A DNA stretch of 64,000 nucleotides, from contig WNNJ02003776.1 of assembly GCA_012934845.2 (NCBI GenBank), positions 248,001-312,000 on the forward strand, read 5' to 3'. This document shows, in pieces, positions 1-11,181 of the stretch (the stretch's first letter is position 1; every line of letters begins with the position of its first letter). Under the pieces are notes generated by a model that was not told the DNA's origin, ran no database searches, and saw nothing but the letters and a program-made list of their open reading frames with translations. This DNA is from Pomphorhynchus laevis. Lineage: Eukaryota; Acanthocephala; Palaeacanthocephala; Echinorhynchida; Pomphorhynchidae. A program made the translations under genes and the position numbers.

Positions 1-2
1 CT

Positions 3-590
3 CACTGCAACAATTGTCATCAGTGGGGGCATTGGTCCACTGGATGTTCTTTACCACATAAGTGCGGCGTGTGTGGTACAACTGCTATACATCCTGAGAA
101 GTGTGAAAGTAAGCCATTTTGCGCAAACTGCGGTGGTGAGCACCCCGCATGGTCAAAAAAATGTAAAATCTTTAAGGCGTACCAAAAGAGACACAGGGGT
201 GTAACAGCAAAACCGACTAGCTTCGTGGAAGCTGTCTCGTCTAACAAGAATGACGACAGGATGCCGGACACAGAAATTCTTAAACTTATTGAAATGCAGC
301 ATCAGGCATCAATGATTCAACTTGAAAAATTGGTCCAAAAATTGGTGGGTCAATTAGCGGAATCCTTCCGTTCTCCTCCTTCTGGTAAGACCAACAATAT
401 TAAGAAGCCACCAAAATCTAAGAAACGAAACGGGTCAGCGCTAAGCATAGCCGCTCTGAAGCTTGCTCGGAAGGATTCGATTTGGGCTATGGCTAACGAG
501 GGAAATGAAGATATCGCCCGTGGGCAAGCGACTCCATTTGTCGTGACGGGAAGCGGTAAAGGCGACTTTTCCGCCTCTAGTTGCGACTAG
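3..590 (+). CDS. LINE X ORF1 (gag-like RNA-binding protein), C-terminal part
   Basis: The frame is open to the left edge, so the true start lies outside the window; the first methionine inside (69) sits within the zinc-finger region and is not the start. Three zinc knuckles are visible: CX2CX4HX4C at the left edge, then CGVC...H...C, then CANCGGEHPAWSKKC. A basic, low-complexity tail (KKPPKSKKRNG) follows and should aid RNA binding. In Jockey/I-type LINEs this protein coats the element RNA. It ends at a TAG 34 bases before the ORF2 start, in another frame. Confidence 0.75.
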   Translation, partial: HCNNCHQWGHWSTGCSLPHKCGVCGTTAIHPEKCESKPFCANCGGEHPAWSKKCKIFKAYQKRHRGVTAKPTSFVEAVSSNKNDDRMPDTEILKLIEMQHQASMIQLEKLVQKLVGQLAESFRSPPSGKTNNIKKPPKSKKRNGSALSIAALKLARKDSIWAMANEGNEDIARGQATPFVVTGSGKGDFSASSCD

Positions 591-624
591 GTGGAGGGCG
601 TCCCACTTCGGTAACACTTACGCA

Positions 625-3083
625 ATGGGAAGTAATCAAGGACCTTTTTCACTGAATATCCTTCAGTGGAATTCGGAAGGTGCTTCCGCCCTTAGCCTTC
701 TATCTGGTAGAGATGCAGATGTTATAGTCCTTCAGGAGACGCGGTCTATCCGTCTCCCCCAGGATATTACTCGATTTATCCCTAAGCACATATACACCCA
801 CTTTACTCCTTACATAACCCCCCTCACTCATCTTCATCACAAGGTCTTTTAACCCTAGTAAAAAGCTCCTTAAGATCATCCCTCCTATTAAACTACTCTT
901 GTCCAGCCCTATCTTGTTTAGCTATATCACTTTGTAAGAACGGTAAGCGTATAAGCATAGCCAATGTCTATATTCGGCCAGGAGAAATTCACAAGAACCG
1001 TGACCTCCTGGATCAAATATTGGGGAGCGGTTATGACATGTTACTTGGTGACTTCAACGACAGAACTGGTCGTTGGATTAATGCAGCACTCCGCAGAGCA
1101 AGGATCGACTATCTTATTCATAAACCACCTTCCCCAACCTTTCATTGCTCTACAACAAATTCTCTCCTCGACATATTACTGCTACATAAGATGTGGTTGT
1201 TGAAACCCATTTGCACCGAGCAGTCGCGTCAACAACAGACCACATCTCATGACCTAATTCGCTGGCGGCTTGAGGACGATACGTTGCTTAGGAGAAGGTT
1301 TCACTTTGATCCTATTAGAGTGGCCTTCTTTCAGGCAGCTATCCAACTCTTCCCCAGAATTGGAATTGAGAGTTTGACCGAATTTAATTCCTACCTCTCA
1401 TCGCAAGCTACCGCGATCCTTTCGACTACCTATAAAGGTCGAATATACAATCCTACTCCAACAAAGCTCAAGGTCCTAGCTAAAATGTTGCACCTTCCCA
1501 ATCTCTCTGTTTCCGCCAGATATATCCTCTCGAATGAATATTGGAGCTCTAGATATAGGCTCCAGCTGAGCAGGGATAGGGCAAGCATTGCTCACCAAAA
1601 CCCTTCTCAGGCTTCCTTCTGGAAGATATTCAAGAAGGAGAAGTTTGTTTGCTGGAAGGATAGAGCCTTGGTTTGGATTGGTAGCATAGGCCTTGACAAA
1701 GTTTTAGAGGAGTCACTTTCCTTACATAATTATGGAGCCACTCATTCTCCCCAACCAATCCCGCCTTGGTGTGACTTCAGGAGTAGGGACTTATCTGTTA
1801 CAGATATCCTTAACTCCTGGGGACCACTCCCGGGCACCTCCAAATCCCACGCGCCACTCACCACTCGTGTCTGTCAGCTTTTGACATACAGTCAGAGAAA
1901 GGAGGTCGCCATCACAATGCTATTAGCCTCCCCGTCTGACATAGCGGAAATCAACATCAGCCGTCGAGTTTTTTTACCTAAAAAGAGATTAATCACTTGT
2001 CCTAAAGATCTGCGGCCCATCTCGATTCAAAACGCCCTCATATCCATCTACGAGAAAGCGCTTGCGCGTAGAATCCGCGTTCATTTATGTAGGCGTAATT
2101 TGATCCCACCGAGTTTTCATGGGTTTGTCAAAGGGCGCTCGGTCCATTCAGCAATTGGTGAAGTGCATCAGTTTTGTCAGGATAATAGTCATCAGCTTGC
2201 TGTGGCTGTTTTTCTTGATTTTTCAGCTGCATTTGACCGGATCTCCATTCCCTTCGTTATCTCCTCTCTCAGGTCCCTCGGGTTGCCTGCGAGAATTGTT
2301 AACAGGGTGGAGATATTGTTGTACACCAAGCGGTTCTACTATGAAGACGACCCTGATGCGCGTCAGTTCTACCCTATTACAGGTGTACCTCAAGGATCCC
2401 CACTTTCTCCTATCTTATATCTTGCTGCATCCATTGTATTATTCAAGAATTTTAAACGTGATCAACATCTAGTGGTATATGCTGATGATACCACAGCCTT
2501 GTTCTCTGGACGCAGGTGCAAAGATGTAATCTCTGACATCAGCCGTTTCTTTTTAAGATTAAAAGATCAGTTGCCCCCATCCAATCTTATTTTAAACTCC
2601 TCTAAATCACAGGTGGTTGTCTTTAATGGCGTTCCTGCCACCAAAAAGAAACTTAAGAGACTAGCACTCTCTACACTCTCCTCCATTTTGCAGCATCAAC
2701 CACTCCCCATCTTCACGAGTCGAGTAAAATATCTGGGGTTCACCGTTACGGTGAATTGGTCGGCGAAAGCTGACCTGGATAGACTTAAACGTATCCTGAA
2801 GAAAGCTAGGTGGGCTCTGAAACGGGCCCAGCATCTGTCATTGAATGGGATAACCCAAGTGCGCCTCTGGGGTACTTGGGCTATCTCGGGATTAGTCTTA
2901 TTCTCACGAGGACGTCCCCCAGAACAAAGACTAAGGTTTCTCAAGCTCCTCATCTCGAGATTACCAACCATAGTCCGCCTTGACTGGACTCTTAGGTGTG
3001 TGAGAGACCCCGAATGGTTCAGTCAGAGGGCGGCGCGCTGGTGCGGCCGAGGGGCTCAGATCCCTCTGGACCTGAGGCCGTGA
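625..3083 (+). pseudogene. LINE X ORF2: AP endonuclease plus reverse transcriptase, one frameshift
   Basis: It starts at ATG 625 with the endonuclease N-terminus (LNILQWNSEG, then VIVLQETRS). One frameshift near 800-845 moves the frame; the rest runs open to TGA 3083 without another stop. After the shift comes the endonuclease motif LLGDFND (about 1040). The RT follows with DLRPISI, FVKGRSVHSAI, LDFSAAFDRI (motif A), GVPQGSPLSPILY (motif B) and VVYADD (motif C, about 2475). All catalytic aspartates are present. The endonuclease nicks target DNA and the RT copies element RNA at the nick. The single shift makes this a recently dead copy. Confidence 0.8.
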
Positions 3084-3215
3084 ATATAAGTTGAAGATTT
3101 CAAAATACACGTCGTGAACAGTTTCTATTTTAAGTTGTCTTTTGCATGTTTTTTGTTTCTTAAGTTTTTATCAGTTATATAGTTATTAAAAAAACCTTAC
3201 TTACTTACTTAATAT

Positions 3216-3515
3216 TTAATGAAAAACATTTGTTTGTCGTATTACTTACAATACAAACTATGCAATTTTTCTGTTACATTTAAAAGATCTAAAATTAAAA
3301 TCATTAGTACTTACGTATTTTTCCAATCTGGTTGAGTACATGTAACTTGTGAAGCAGTTTACATTTTTAAGTGTAAACACCCTATGATGCAAACTTCTCC
3401 CTCTTTTAAAAAAGTTATTAATTCATCAAACTTGTTTGAAAATAAGAAACAATAATAGTAAAGTTGTAACCAATAATACATAGTTTCAGTATTTCTGACA
3501 GAGGTCATATAAACC
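3216..3515 (+). repeat. Dispersed repeat R1 (non-coding)
   Basis: This stretch matches, in inverted orientation, the segment 30218-30690; a weaker match lies at 11985-12090. Shared landmarks are the words around TTTCAGTATTTCTGACAGAG (3483) and the region around ACATGTAACTTGTGAAGCAG (3339). I see no coding potential. It may be the 5' region of a PLE, because Naiad coding sequence follows directly, but this is not shown. Confidence 0.5.
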
Positions 3516-4230
3516 AATATTAATGATAAAGAAGGTATACATTAGTTGGATCGGAGAAAGAGTTAATTAATGATTACATTATCTACAAACGCAATTTTAA
3601 AAGATATCTAGATATCATCATTAAATTTATATCAATTAAAACGACTTCTAATTTATATCGTAAAGTTAAAATATTTAAATTTACTAATAACATTTTTGCA
3701 TGAGCATTCATGCATACCATATAATATAAAATATAATTCATTAAATAATGAAATTTTAAGAATTGCAACAATTAGTAACGATATTTGTTTTCTTTAAAAT
3801 CATTTAAATAATTTAATAGATGAATATTTTAAACTAGGTTACTATAAAAAATACCATCAAACAGAAAATAGTAAAACATATAAATCAATACAATAATATT
3901 AAAAATTAATTTTAAATCATTAGCGGAAAATTTTTATGGATGGATATTAAATAATATACTTTGTATTAGTATAAGATACTATATAATCAAATTAAATCAG
4001 AAGAAATACGTCCTTAACACGTATTTACCCCCCACTGCTATGTTGGGTAGATGAGTTAGGGCCGAAACCTGATAGCATAGCAGTTCCTCCTGATGACCTC
4101 TAATCCTTATTCTGATACAACGTCTGTTTTTATTAGTTAATTCATAAAAATGACTTTTATTTTAAATTTAAATTTTTAATCAACTTGATATACTTTCCAA
4201 ATATATACAGAGTGCAGCGTGGACAATCGT
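3516..4230 (+). mobile_element. Naiad-type PLE, 3' end of RT ORF and 3' region
   Basis: The segment aligns with the end of the Naiad RT seen better at 29460-30180 and 32440-33140, including the terminal residues LWMD. The copy is decayed. Downstream it carries the conserved structured motif (4035-4107) and the AT-rich tail typical of this family in the window. Confidence 0.7.
4035..4107 (+). ncRNA. Naiad 3' structured motif (hammerhead-like core words), copy 1
   Basis: An 8-bp outer helix (CTGCTATG with CATAGCAG) encloses GGGTAGATGAGTTAGGG and CCGAAACC. It is followed by TCCTC, CTGATGA and CCTCTAATCC. Helix I carries one mismatch here. See the full account at 29882-29954. Confidence 0.55.
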
Positions 4231-4264
4231 TCAATGAACTGGAACATTCGTGAAAAGTCAGTTG

Positions 4265-4595
4265 ACGATTCGAGTTCGATTCCACTATGGAGCATCTCCA
4301 GCGTCGATTTCAGCTTGCGCCTTTCAACTGGAACAATACAATCAGTTTAATAATCGCGTCGATTCCGCAGTCGAGCATTTCAAGCGCCGATTCCAGCTTG
4401 CCCCCTTCTACCGGACCATACAATTAGTTAAAGATTCGAGTTCGGTTCCGCTGCCGAGTATCTCCTGCGTCAATTCCAACTTGTCCACTTCGACTCAAAC
4501 TATACAATCAGTTGAATATTCGCGTTCGATTCCGCTATTGAGTATCTCCAGCGTTGATTCCTATCTGCGACCTTCCAATATTTCAATCCCATTTG
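4265..4595 (+). repeat. Tandem repeat, about 85 bp x 4, in the LINE family II 5' region
   Basis: Four imperfect units each contain a word like TTCGATTCCGCTATTGAGTA, then CAGCGTCGATT, then ACAATCAGTT. Tandem 5' repeats are common in LINE promoters; a promoter role here is inference. Confidence 0.6.
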
Positions 4596-4939
4596 CATCT
4601 AGGTGCTCGTTCTGCAAACGTCCCAATCCGGGTCCCCAAAAATGGCTTGTCTAGTGTTCACGGACCAGTTAATTCACGCTGCCCAGGATCAAGCAATTGG
4701 CAATTAGTATTCCAGCATCCTGTTCTTCACAATCGCCCTGCGATATTCCAAGTTCAATCGATAACTACATCATCTCAGAAGATGTTATTCTTGATTCAGC
4801 TGACTTAGATTATCGACTCCTCACAGCTCTTACACAACGTTCTCCTCTCAAGTATGAGAACTGGTTCCGTCTGCTGACCTTTGCAAGATCGACTTTGATA
4901 CTCCCCGACAAAAAGTAAACAGGACTATCATTATCTTCA

Positions 4940-5610
4940 ATGATTAAGGAGGCATGTGATTCCACAGATCAAATATTGGGATTTCAATATCAAATATTCG
5001 GGATTTCAAACGATGACGCATTGAGACGACGGGTTTGCCAGAAACTCGAGGATGGGCATCTTAGAGGGGTGATTCGACTGGTTGCAAGTACTCAAACAAT
5101 AATCCCATTTAACAGTACGGTGGTTGAACATATGATTGAATTGCATCCTCAGAATCCCCTCATCACATCAGATCAGAATTCCCAAACGAGGCCGATATAC
5201 CGCAAATAGACCAGAAGCAAGTCGCTAATGCTCTTCGATCGTTCCCACTTTCGTCATTTGCCGGGTTCGACGGACTTTGTCCAACTCATCTAAAGGATTT
5301 GACAGGCGTATCGGCCAGTAGCGCAGGGGAAGCTCTTCTGGATAGCCTTACTGGCCTGGTAAACCTCATTCTTAACGGCAATGTTCATCCTAAAATCGCC
5401 CAGTTCCTCTGCGGTGCTAATCTCCTTGCGTTTTTCAAAAACTCAGGCGGCATCCATCCCATAGCTATTGGCTGCAGCACACGAAAACAAACCGCAAAGG
5501 TAGCTAATTATGCGATCTTACCGCATATTTCCAGACTTCTTCGACCAACGCAATTCAGTGTGGACTTTCGGTCTGGCATCGAAGTCGCCATTCATTCTGC
5601 CCGCGACTAA
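4940..5610 (+). pseudogene. LINE family II pre-RT and RT fingers fragments
   Basis: Two readable blocks in different frames. The first (4940-5209) carries the conserved LEDGHLRGVIRL stretch that precedes the RT in this family. The second (about 5220-5610) reads GFDGLCPTHLKDL, then LLAFFKNSGGIHPIAIGCS, RT motifs 1-2 where the intact family has GGIRPIAVG. It stops before motif A. No intact protein is possible. Confidence 0.7.
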
Positions 5611-5748
5611 TTGATGTTGCGTACGGGGTATCATCTGGTCAAACTAGATTTTGCCAACACATCTAACCTGGTTAATCGAAATTGTGTTTTGGACGACGTG
5701 TAACTCTACATTTCTGAGATCTTTCTTTCGTAGCTTTATGCTACGGTA

Positions 5749-6225
5749 GTGATACACGCCTTCTCTGTGGTCAAAACATCATTTGGTAGCGAAATGGTGT
5801 TAAATCGACTCGACCCCATCGGTCCACTACTTTTTGCTCTAGCTTTAAAGAAAATGACTAATTCTTTAAAAAGTGAACTTAACATTTGGTATCTCGCCGA
5901 CGGAATGCTCGGAGGTGATGTTCAATCTCTTCTCGGAGACATCAAGTCTATTAGAGAGTTTTTGAGCGATCTTGGTCTGCAGCTCAACGAACCGAAATGC
6001 GAGATTATTGTCCATGGTCCATGTTCGCAACGTCTACTCGATTCTTTACCTACCGCCGTTATTTCGCCTTTAGGCTCATGCAACGTAATGGGTTCGCCGT
6101 TAGATTTATCTCAGCAGACTGCGAGCGCAGTCGACGCATCAAGTGGACCAAAGCCTTCAATCACACTGGACCATTTTATATTTTGCGTCGCAGCAAACAG
6201 CTCTTTTTTAAAGTGCGAGAGATGA
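5749..6225 (+). pseudogene. LINE family II RT palm fragment
   Basis: Reads PIGPLLFALALKK (motif B region), IWYLADGMLGGD (motif C with D to A in the first aspartate of YLDDG) and LGLQLNEPKCEI (motif D). The lost aspartate would abolish polymerase activity. Confidence 0.75.
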
Positions 6226-6313
6226 CCTTGATCGTGCTAGATTACTGTTACTCCAAAACGAGTTTTCAGGATCTTTCCTGTAAGTTATTCCTTTCAAATA
6301 TTTCGGTACAAGA

Positions 6314-6604
6314 GTGAATGATAGGTCTTTCGAGCTGGCGATCTCTGTCCGTTTAGATCGGCTTCACAATGCGGATGTCAGATGTGATTGCGCGTCGAAT
6401 TCTGATATTCTCCACGCATTGGATTGTCGACAAGCCAGTTCGAGATTTTTGCTTCACACCACAATCAACCACCTGCTTAAGTCCGCCCTGATATCTTCCG
6501 GATACCCCTGCAAGCTGGAACCCATCGGATTATCGCGATCAGACGGTAAGCGCCCTGATGGAACTACATTAGTTTCGTGGACCAACTGTAAGCGCCTTGT
6601 ATGA
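6314..6604 (+). pseudogene. LINE family II restriction-like endonuclease fragment
   Basis: Shows the zinc ligands CDCAS and HALDC, then GLSRSDGKRPDG, the RPDG active-site box of R2-type restriction-like endonucleases. The reading continues in a different frame to about 6900, ending in the family's terminal region. Confidence 0.75.
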
Positions 6605-6929
6605 GACTTCAGTGCCCAAATACATTGGGTTCAAGCTGGCAAGCGCATTCTTTACAAGGCCCAGGCACCGTTGCAAGCATCGTGGAGGAGCGCAAACGAG
6701 TAAAATACGAATGCTAGGATCCATCTACTATAATGATTCAACCATTGGCATTCGACACCCTGCGTTGCCCTGGCCTAGCAACAGTTAAATTTCTTAAGGA
6801 CTTAGGACGACGCCTATCGAGAGAACAGGAGATTTCAGAGCTGGCCGATATTTGATTCAAAGGATAGTCATCGCTGTTCAGCTCGAAAATGCGGCATGCA
6901 TGTTGGAAGCTTCTCTACTTCAAATTTTG

Positions 6930-7310
6930 TTGATTTATTTTTGATATAAATTATATAAAATCTTATAACAATTAATTTTAATTATTTATTATTTAATTAT
7001 TAAATTTTGATTTATTGATTTAGCATTATTATTTTTATTTATTTAATTTTTAATTTTATAATTATAATAAATAATATACTCAGTTAGCTGATTTGATCGT
7101 TTGTTATTTATTAGTCAATTCATAAAAATTGATATTTATTTAAAATTTCAATTTTAACTTGATATAAAATATATAAAATATATAATAATTATTTATTATT
7201 TATACTTATTTTTAATTATTTAATTATTTATTATTCATCATTATTGAAGTATTTAATTATTTATTAAATACTTAAATACTTATTTATATAGAAGACTTCA
7301 ACAATCGGAT
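6930..7310 (+). mobile_element. Two partial Naiad 3' tails
   Basis: The AT-rich Naiad tail ends at the terminal word CTCAGTTAGCTGATTTGATC (7080-7099). A second, decayed tail starting TTATTAGTCAATTCATAAAA follows at 7109. No coding sequence. Confidence 0.6.
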
Positions 7311-7359
7311 ATTTGAAGACAAATCAAACTTTTCCGAGTCATAGCTGCGTGCATAATTA

Positions 7360-8000
7360 TTATCAACTGGTACGGATGTTTCAACATGGCTCAGCGACTT
7401 CACTCATTCGTGAAAGATACCGGCTAACGCCGAACACAAATTTCGTGACAGTATAGCGACCAGATATGTTTGGGATCCATAAGGATTGTCATCGAATTAT
7501 GTATGCAACGCTAGTCCTTCTTTATCACATTTATTGTAGTGCAAGCGCGTGGGAGTGCAAATTGTCCGCAATAATGCCATAAAGTACGTTGTAGCTGGCG
7601 AACTGATAAAAGTGACTAACAACATAGCAATATAACCTCATTTGCAAAATATTATCGAGACTTTGATGTTTGAAAATCTGACAACTACTCGTTAAAGAGA
7701 AGCGAGGCTTCATGTTGTGTGCAATGGATTATCTTTTAAAAAATTAATTATATGGAGATCGCTTACGGCAGATATTTTTCGACGTCGCCGTATTCAATGG
7801 CTTGGCAGCATCGCACCCCACATCTATAGCGTCATCATTTGAGTATAATGAAAATTGGAAAAGTTTGAAATATGACGAAAGAATAGTCGACATGAAGACA
7901 AGTTCGTTTGCTCCTGTCATTTTCTCAGTTTCTGGTTGTCTTAGTCCACTCAGGATGCCCGTTCTGAAACATATAGCCATATTGTAATCGGTTAAACAGC
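7360..8000 (+). pseudogene. RLE family I LINE, C-terminal endonuclease remnant
   Basis: Frames shift, but the order of the RLE domain is kept. A CVCN...H...C zinc knuckle at about 7505-7550 is followed by VRNNAI, then a REARLHVVCNGL box (about 7695), FDVAVFN (about 7785) and the tail beginning ASHPTSIASSFEYNENWKS (7808 onward). It aligns with 59400-60005. Only the 3' end is present, which is typical of 5'-truncated LINE insertions. Confidence 0.65.
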
Positions 8001-8689
8001 AAAATCAAACTTATGGCGAGTGTCTACGCAGATAAAAGGGGGTTATTAGCTTTACGCTTATCCGTGGTATTTTCCTTTGGATATGAGGATTTCGCTCCGG
8101 TTCACCTGGCTGTCGAGTTGCCAGGTAATTGATTGCAGCATACCAGTTGTTCCTTAAATGGAAGATGGAAACGTCAACCAATTATTCTATAATTTTGCCA
8201 ACTATGGGACTTGTTTTTTTGAGCTTTTTTATTTATAAATTGAATTTTGAATAAATCACTGTTTTATTGTTTATTTAATTTATCATTATTTTTAATTTAT
8301 TTGTCTTTTAAAATTGCGTTAGGAGAGAATGTAATCATTAGTTGGCTCTTCCTCCGAGAAAAAGTATGAAAATTTTTTGGATTTTCGCCAATGCGATTAT
8401 CCTCTTCAGAAAGCACTAGTCTTTGAAAATGATAAGTATATTAAGAATTAAAACGAAAGATTTTATTGTAATTTTCTGAATATGCTAACAGAAGTTAGCG
8501 AAATATCAAAAAAAATCTCTTTTCTTCGATCCAGCTCCAATAATTATTTATCAATAATTGATCATTATCAAATATTAAAAATGCGGAAGAATTTAATTGA
8601 TATGTTGTTTAACTTTTTTTTAATGCAGACTAGAAGACTATTCTTCGAGTAACAAAAAATATCGTCAAGAGTTTAAAAAATTACAACTG
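8001..8689. other. Non-coding stretch, mostly unassigned
   Basis: I see no gene. A hairpin word (CACCTGGCTGTCGAGTTGCCAGGT region) lies near 8102-8130, and a dispersed CTGA...GAAATATC hairpin motif lies at 8470-8512. The rest is AT-rich without a match elsewhere in the window. Confidence 0.5.
8470..8512 (+). repeat. Dispersed CTGA-hairpin-GAAA motif, copy 1
   Basis: CTGAATAT, then a perfect 6-bp hairpin GCTAAC/GTTAGC with an AGAA loop, then GAAATATC. Related copies are at 35249-35282, 42423-42460 and 42720-42756. The layout resembles a decayed hammerhead core (CUGANGA, stem II, GAAA), as known from PLE terminal repeats, but stems I and III are not convincing. Confidence 0.4.
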
Positions 8690-9672
8690 TTAATGTTTTG
8701 CGCCCTCTATTGTTTCAGTCTCTTCATTGTCCACCATTGTGAGCGGCTTCATGACTTCCTCCTTCTTTTTTGTCTTTTCGATGGGATTACCGAAGCTGCT
8801 TTTCTTACCATTCACTGTCTCGACTTTCGCATCCTTTTTCGGTTGTTCCGATTCGATTATCTTCTTCTTACGTTTTATGTCGTTATTTTCACTCGACGCC
8901 GATTTCCCGTTCATATTCTCTTTCCTCCCCACTTTCTTTGATCGCTTTCTGTCTGATTTGGATTTACGCTTGGATCCTTTTCGCGCTTTACTGCTGCCAG
9001 TCGCCGCCGAGCGGACGTCACTTCTTTCTTCAGTCCCCGTCATCATCGTCTTTTCGTCGGGGGCTTCGCTCTGCTTCTCGCCTGACCCCTTCCTGTTTTT
9101 GCTCTTTTCGGCCTGGGGGCAAAACATCACGCCGCTCGTTTGTTCTGAGTAAACTTGACTCTTACAAAGATCCCTGTATTTATTCGTCAAGTGCATCGCT
9201 ACATTGCACATATTTTTGTTTGCGGCTTTATCACTTCTTTGATAAAACAAGATGTATGCGGACCTTTGCCGATCCTGCAGTAACTTGCTAAAGTCCTTGT
9301 ACCGGTCCACAACGTCATCGTTAAAAGTAAACCAACGAATGACGGGGTCGTTGTTCTTAGATCCGTGTGGTATCTGTGCACAGGGTACTTGCAGCCTGGC
9401 ATCACAGATGTAGTGACCAAACTTCGGACAGAACCCCTCGTGGCTGACTATCGCGTGGAGTATATATTCAGTGGGTAACGAGGGTTGTACGCAATAATCA
9501 TACATATTTAGATGTTCTGGAATAGCTACCTTTGTCATGAGCTTTGAAGTAACAATGTCACGGCTGCAGTCCCGAGTACTTGCGTCAAACACATTCGAGT
9601 AAGGACATGGCTCGATTCCGAAGCGCAGCAAGGAGATTATCAACATTGACGGAAGTGAGTTAATTTTTTCGT
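8690..9672 (-). CDS. Ubiquitin-specific protease (USP) C-terminal half with lysine-rich tail, 5' part missing
   Basis: The readable region includes LPSMLIISLLRF (the strand that opens the second half of USP domains) and IPEHLNMYDYC. It then has the histidine box region ILHAIVSHEGF...GHYICDAR, RWFTFNDDVV and AYILFYQRS. This is the catalytic His/Asn half of a peptidase C19 domain; the cysteine box is absent. After about residue 165 comes a highly basic tail of some 150 residues (KARKGSKRKSKSDRKRSKK), as in nuclear or nucleolar USPs. The first ATG (9646) lies inside the domain, so it is not a true start. Upstream the sequence changes abruptly into a PLE endonuclease remnant with no splice acceptor. 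It is either a truncated host gene or the last exon of one. Confidence 0.75.
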
Positions 9673-9935
9673 AGTTCTTGTTTGGTTTGACCGATGTAGA
9701 CTTTGCTGCAATCTTTACAAGGAATGTGATACACTAGTTTATTTTTTGAATATATTGGTTTCGTTTTCAAAAAGGATGTCAGAGAATATCGTTTTTTATG
9801 ATAAATTATATTTTGCTGCCCATCCAATATGATTTCACAAACAGCTATTTTACGGTCTGATGTATGCTTTCAAATTTCTATACAGCGACATAATATGAAA
9901 GCATTGATGGTATTTGTAATACGGAAGATTTGATT
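9665..9935 (-). pseudogene. Canonical PLE GIY-YIG endonuclease fragment
   Basis: The minus strand reads KLVYHIPCKDCSKVYIGQT, a clear GIY-YIG motif with the flanking cysteines of C-terminal PLE endonucleases. It ends at the junction with the USP sequence near 9665-9672. Nothing upstream is readable as RT. Confidence 0.7.
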
Positions 9936-10346
9936 TTTTTATATCTTGATACAAGAAATGGTTCCCACAAATGGGCCTGCAATTCACAAAACTATAATTT
10001 GTTTAGATGTAATAAAATTTTTGAATATTTATTATCTTATTGATATTTCTGCGCGAAGGCATGCGGATACAGATCGTACAATCTCAAAGGCACTATCGCG
10101 TTTAATTTTAATGGCTATATCAGAATATGCCCAGGTTGATAGGTTGGCTGTTTTGGTGCCAATTAGCTTTATAGGCGTCTCAGCTTCTTTGCCGAGTCCT
10201 CCGGATGTCGAGAATACGACATCTGTGAGAGTCGTATTACGACTTTAGAATACGACATCAGGGAGAATACGACATATGGGAGAGTTAATAACAATTTTTT
10301 AGAGATGGATTTATTGATAAAACAAAAAATAAATCAAATAAATAAT
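9936..10346. other. Unassigned stretch with a short AATACGACAT repeat
   Basis: An open frame at 9946-10248 has no recognisable domain. At about 10206-10280 the word GAATACGACAT recurs three times, with one inverted copy (GTCGTATT), an imperfect local repeat. Nothing else is supported. Confidence 0.45.
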
Positions 10347-10935
10347 TTAAATTGATGTGTTAGTAATCAAAGTTGTGGAGCTAGTAAGTGTTCCTAACTG
10401 TGATTTGTTGTTTTTCTCTAATGAAGCTCCGAAACTCCCTCGCATCGTCGTTGAATTTATACGTGCCAATATCATGGATAAGCGGCATCTGTAAGAATGT
10501 ATAGTGGCAGAATAAGATTTCGTGTTTTGCAGTGAATATTTTCCTGCTATCCGATTTAAAATATGGTTAGCGGTTATTCCAAGTCCCCCAACTGTGAGCA
10601 TTATAAAGAAATGGAAATACGCTCTTTCTATACTCGAAATCCGATCGCTGTATTTGGACTTTTTCCTTTCTTCATGATATTTAAATGCTTCTGGCAAGTG
10701 ATTTAAAGAGTACGATGGGGCTGATGAGTTGTAAACACATATGTCTATAAAAGATCGCTCCGTGATTTGTCCAAATAGTCCATTGCACATGATGTCTGAT
10801 CTTGCTTCTTTATCTCGAGTCGTGGTAATTGAATCAAATTTTACGTTATCCGGAACGTTTTGTTAAGTCGAGTCAGTGACGGCATACCTTTTTTAGTTGA
10901 CGTGCAAGTTCATCGTCGAATAATTGTCCCTCCAC
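10347..10935 (-). pseudogene. RLE family I LINE, C-terminal endonuclease remnant
   Basis: The minus strand reads TRDKEARSDIMCNGLFGQ (10850-10770), then RSFIDICVYN, FKYHEERKKSKY and IERAYF. It matches the RLDI...FFDICVFN endonuclease of the copy at 57-60 kb, with the first aspartate context kept as RSDI. The 100-residue block after the active site is well preserved. It is 5' truncated. Confidence 0.7.
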
Positions 10936-11180
10936 CCGTCCGGCATGATAAAATACCTGCGAGATCATGATGATTCCTGCATTCACATTATCTTCCTATA
11001 TCAATCGTTTGCCAGTCATATCGCGCCACTGGGGCATCTTTAAACTCTATTAAGGGAGAAACATGCTTTTTGCGTTAGTGCATTAACTTAGCCATGCATA
11101 TGCACCAACAGTGGGATGCAAAAGTAATCAAGTGTTTTGCAAAAACAAAATAGATAATCTAGTGTTTTAAATTATATATA
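10936..11180. other. Unassigned stretch
   Basis: Moderate GC and no readable frame on either strand. It may be the upstream continuation of the minus-strand LINE remnant, but I cannot align it. Confidence 0.3.
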
Positions 11181-11181
11181 C

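Larger units (their letters stand above)
1..3215 (+). mobile_element. LINE X, APE-type non-LTR retrotransposon (Jockey/I-like), 5' end outside the window
   Basis: The layout is a zinc-knuckle ORF1, a short spacer, an endonuclease/RT ORF2, a short 3' UTR and a TTAC microsatellite at about 3195-3212. The tail follows the ORF2 stop by about 110 bases, so the 3' end looks complete. A second, more decayed copy lies at 26135-27330 on the same strand. The clade call rests on the CCHC gag-like ORF1, the GDFN endonuclease motif and the YADD reverse transcriptase box; I could not place it more finely. Confidence 0.85.
4230..6915 (+). mobile_element. RLE family II LINE (R2-superfamily), decayed
   Basis: Parts in order are a 5' tandem-repeat region, a pre-RT segment, RT and a restriction-like endonuclease. 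Protein pieces in shifting frames include LRRRVCQKLEDGHLRGVIRL (about 5010), GFDGLCPTHLKDL (about 5265), the RT palm YLADG where YLDDG is expected (about 5900), and the RLE with CDCAS...H...C and KRPDG (about 6390-6560). The end near 6880 resembles the AVQLENAACML ending of this family. Several frameshifts and the palm substitution mean it is long dead. A second family II endonuclease lies at 55087-55640, minus strand. Confidence 0.75.

Noticed and set aside
4250-4654. 134-residue frame over the 85-bp repeats
   Set aside because: The peptide is a translated tandem repeat without a domain; a non-coding 5' repeat explains it better.
8693-9291. Plus-strand open frames opposite the USP tail
   Set aside because: They are antisense shadows of the lysine-rich coding sequence and show no domain.
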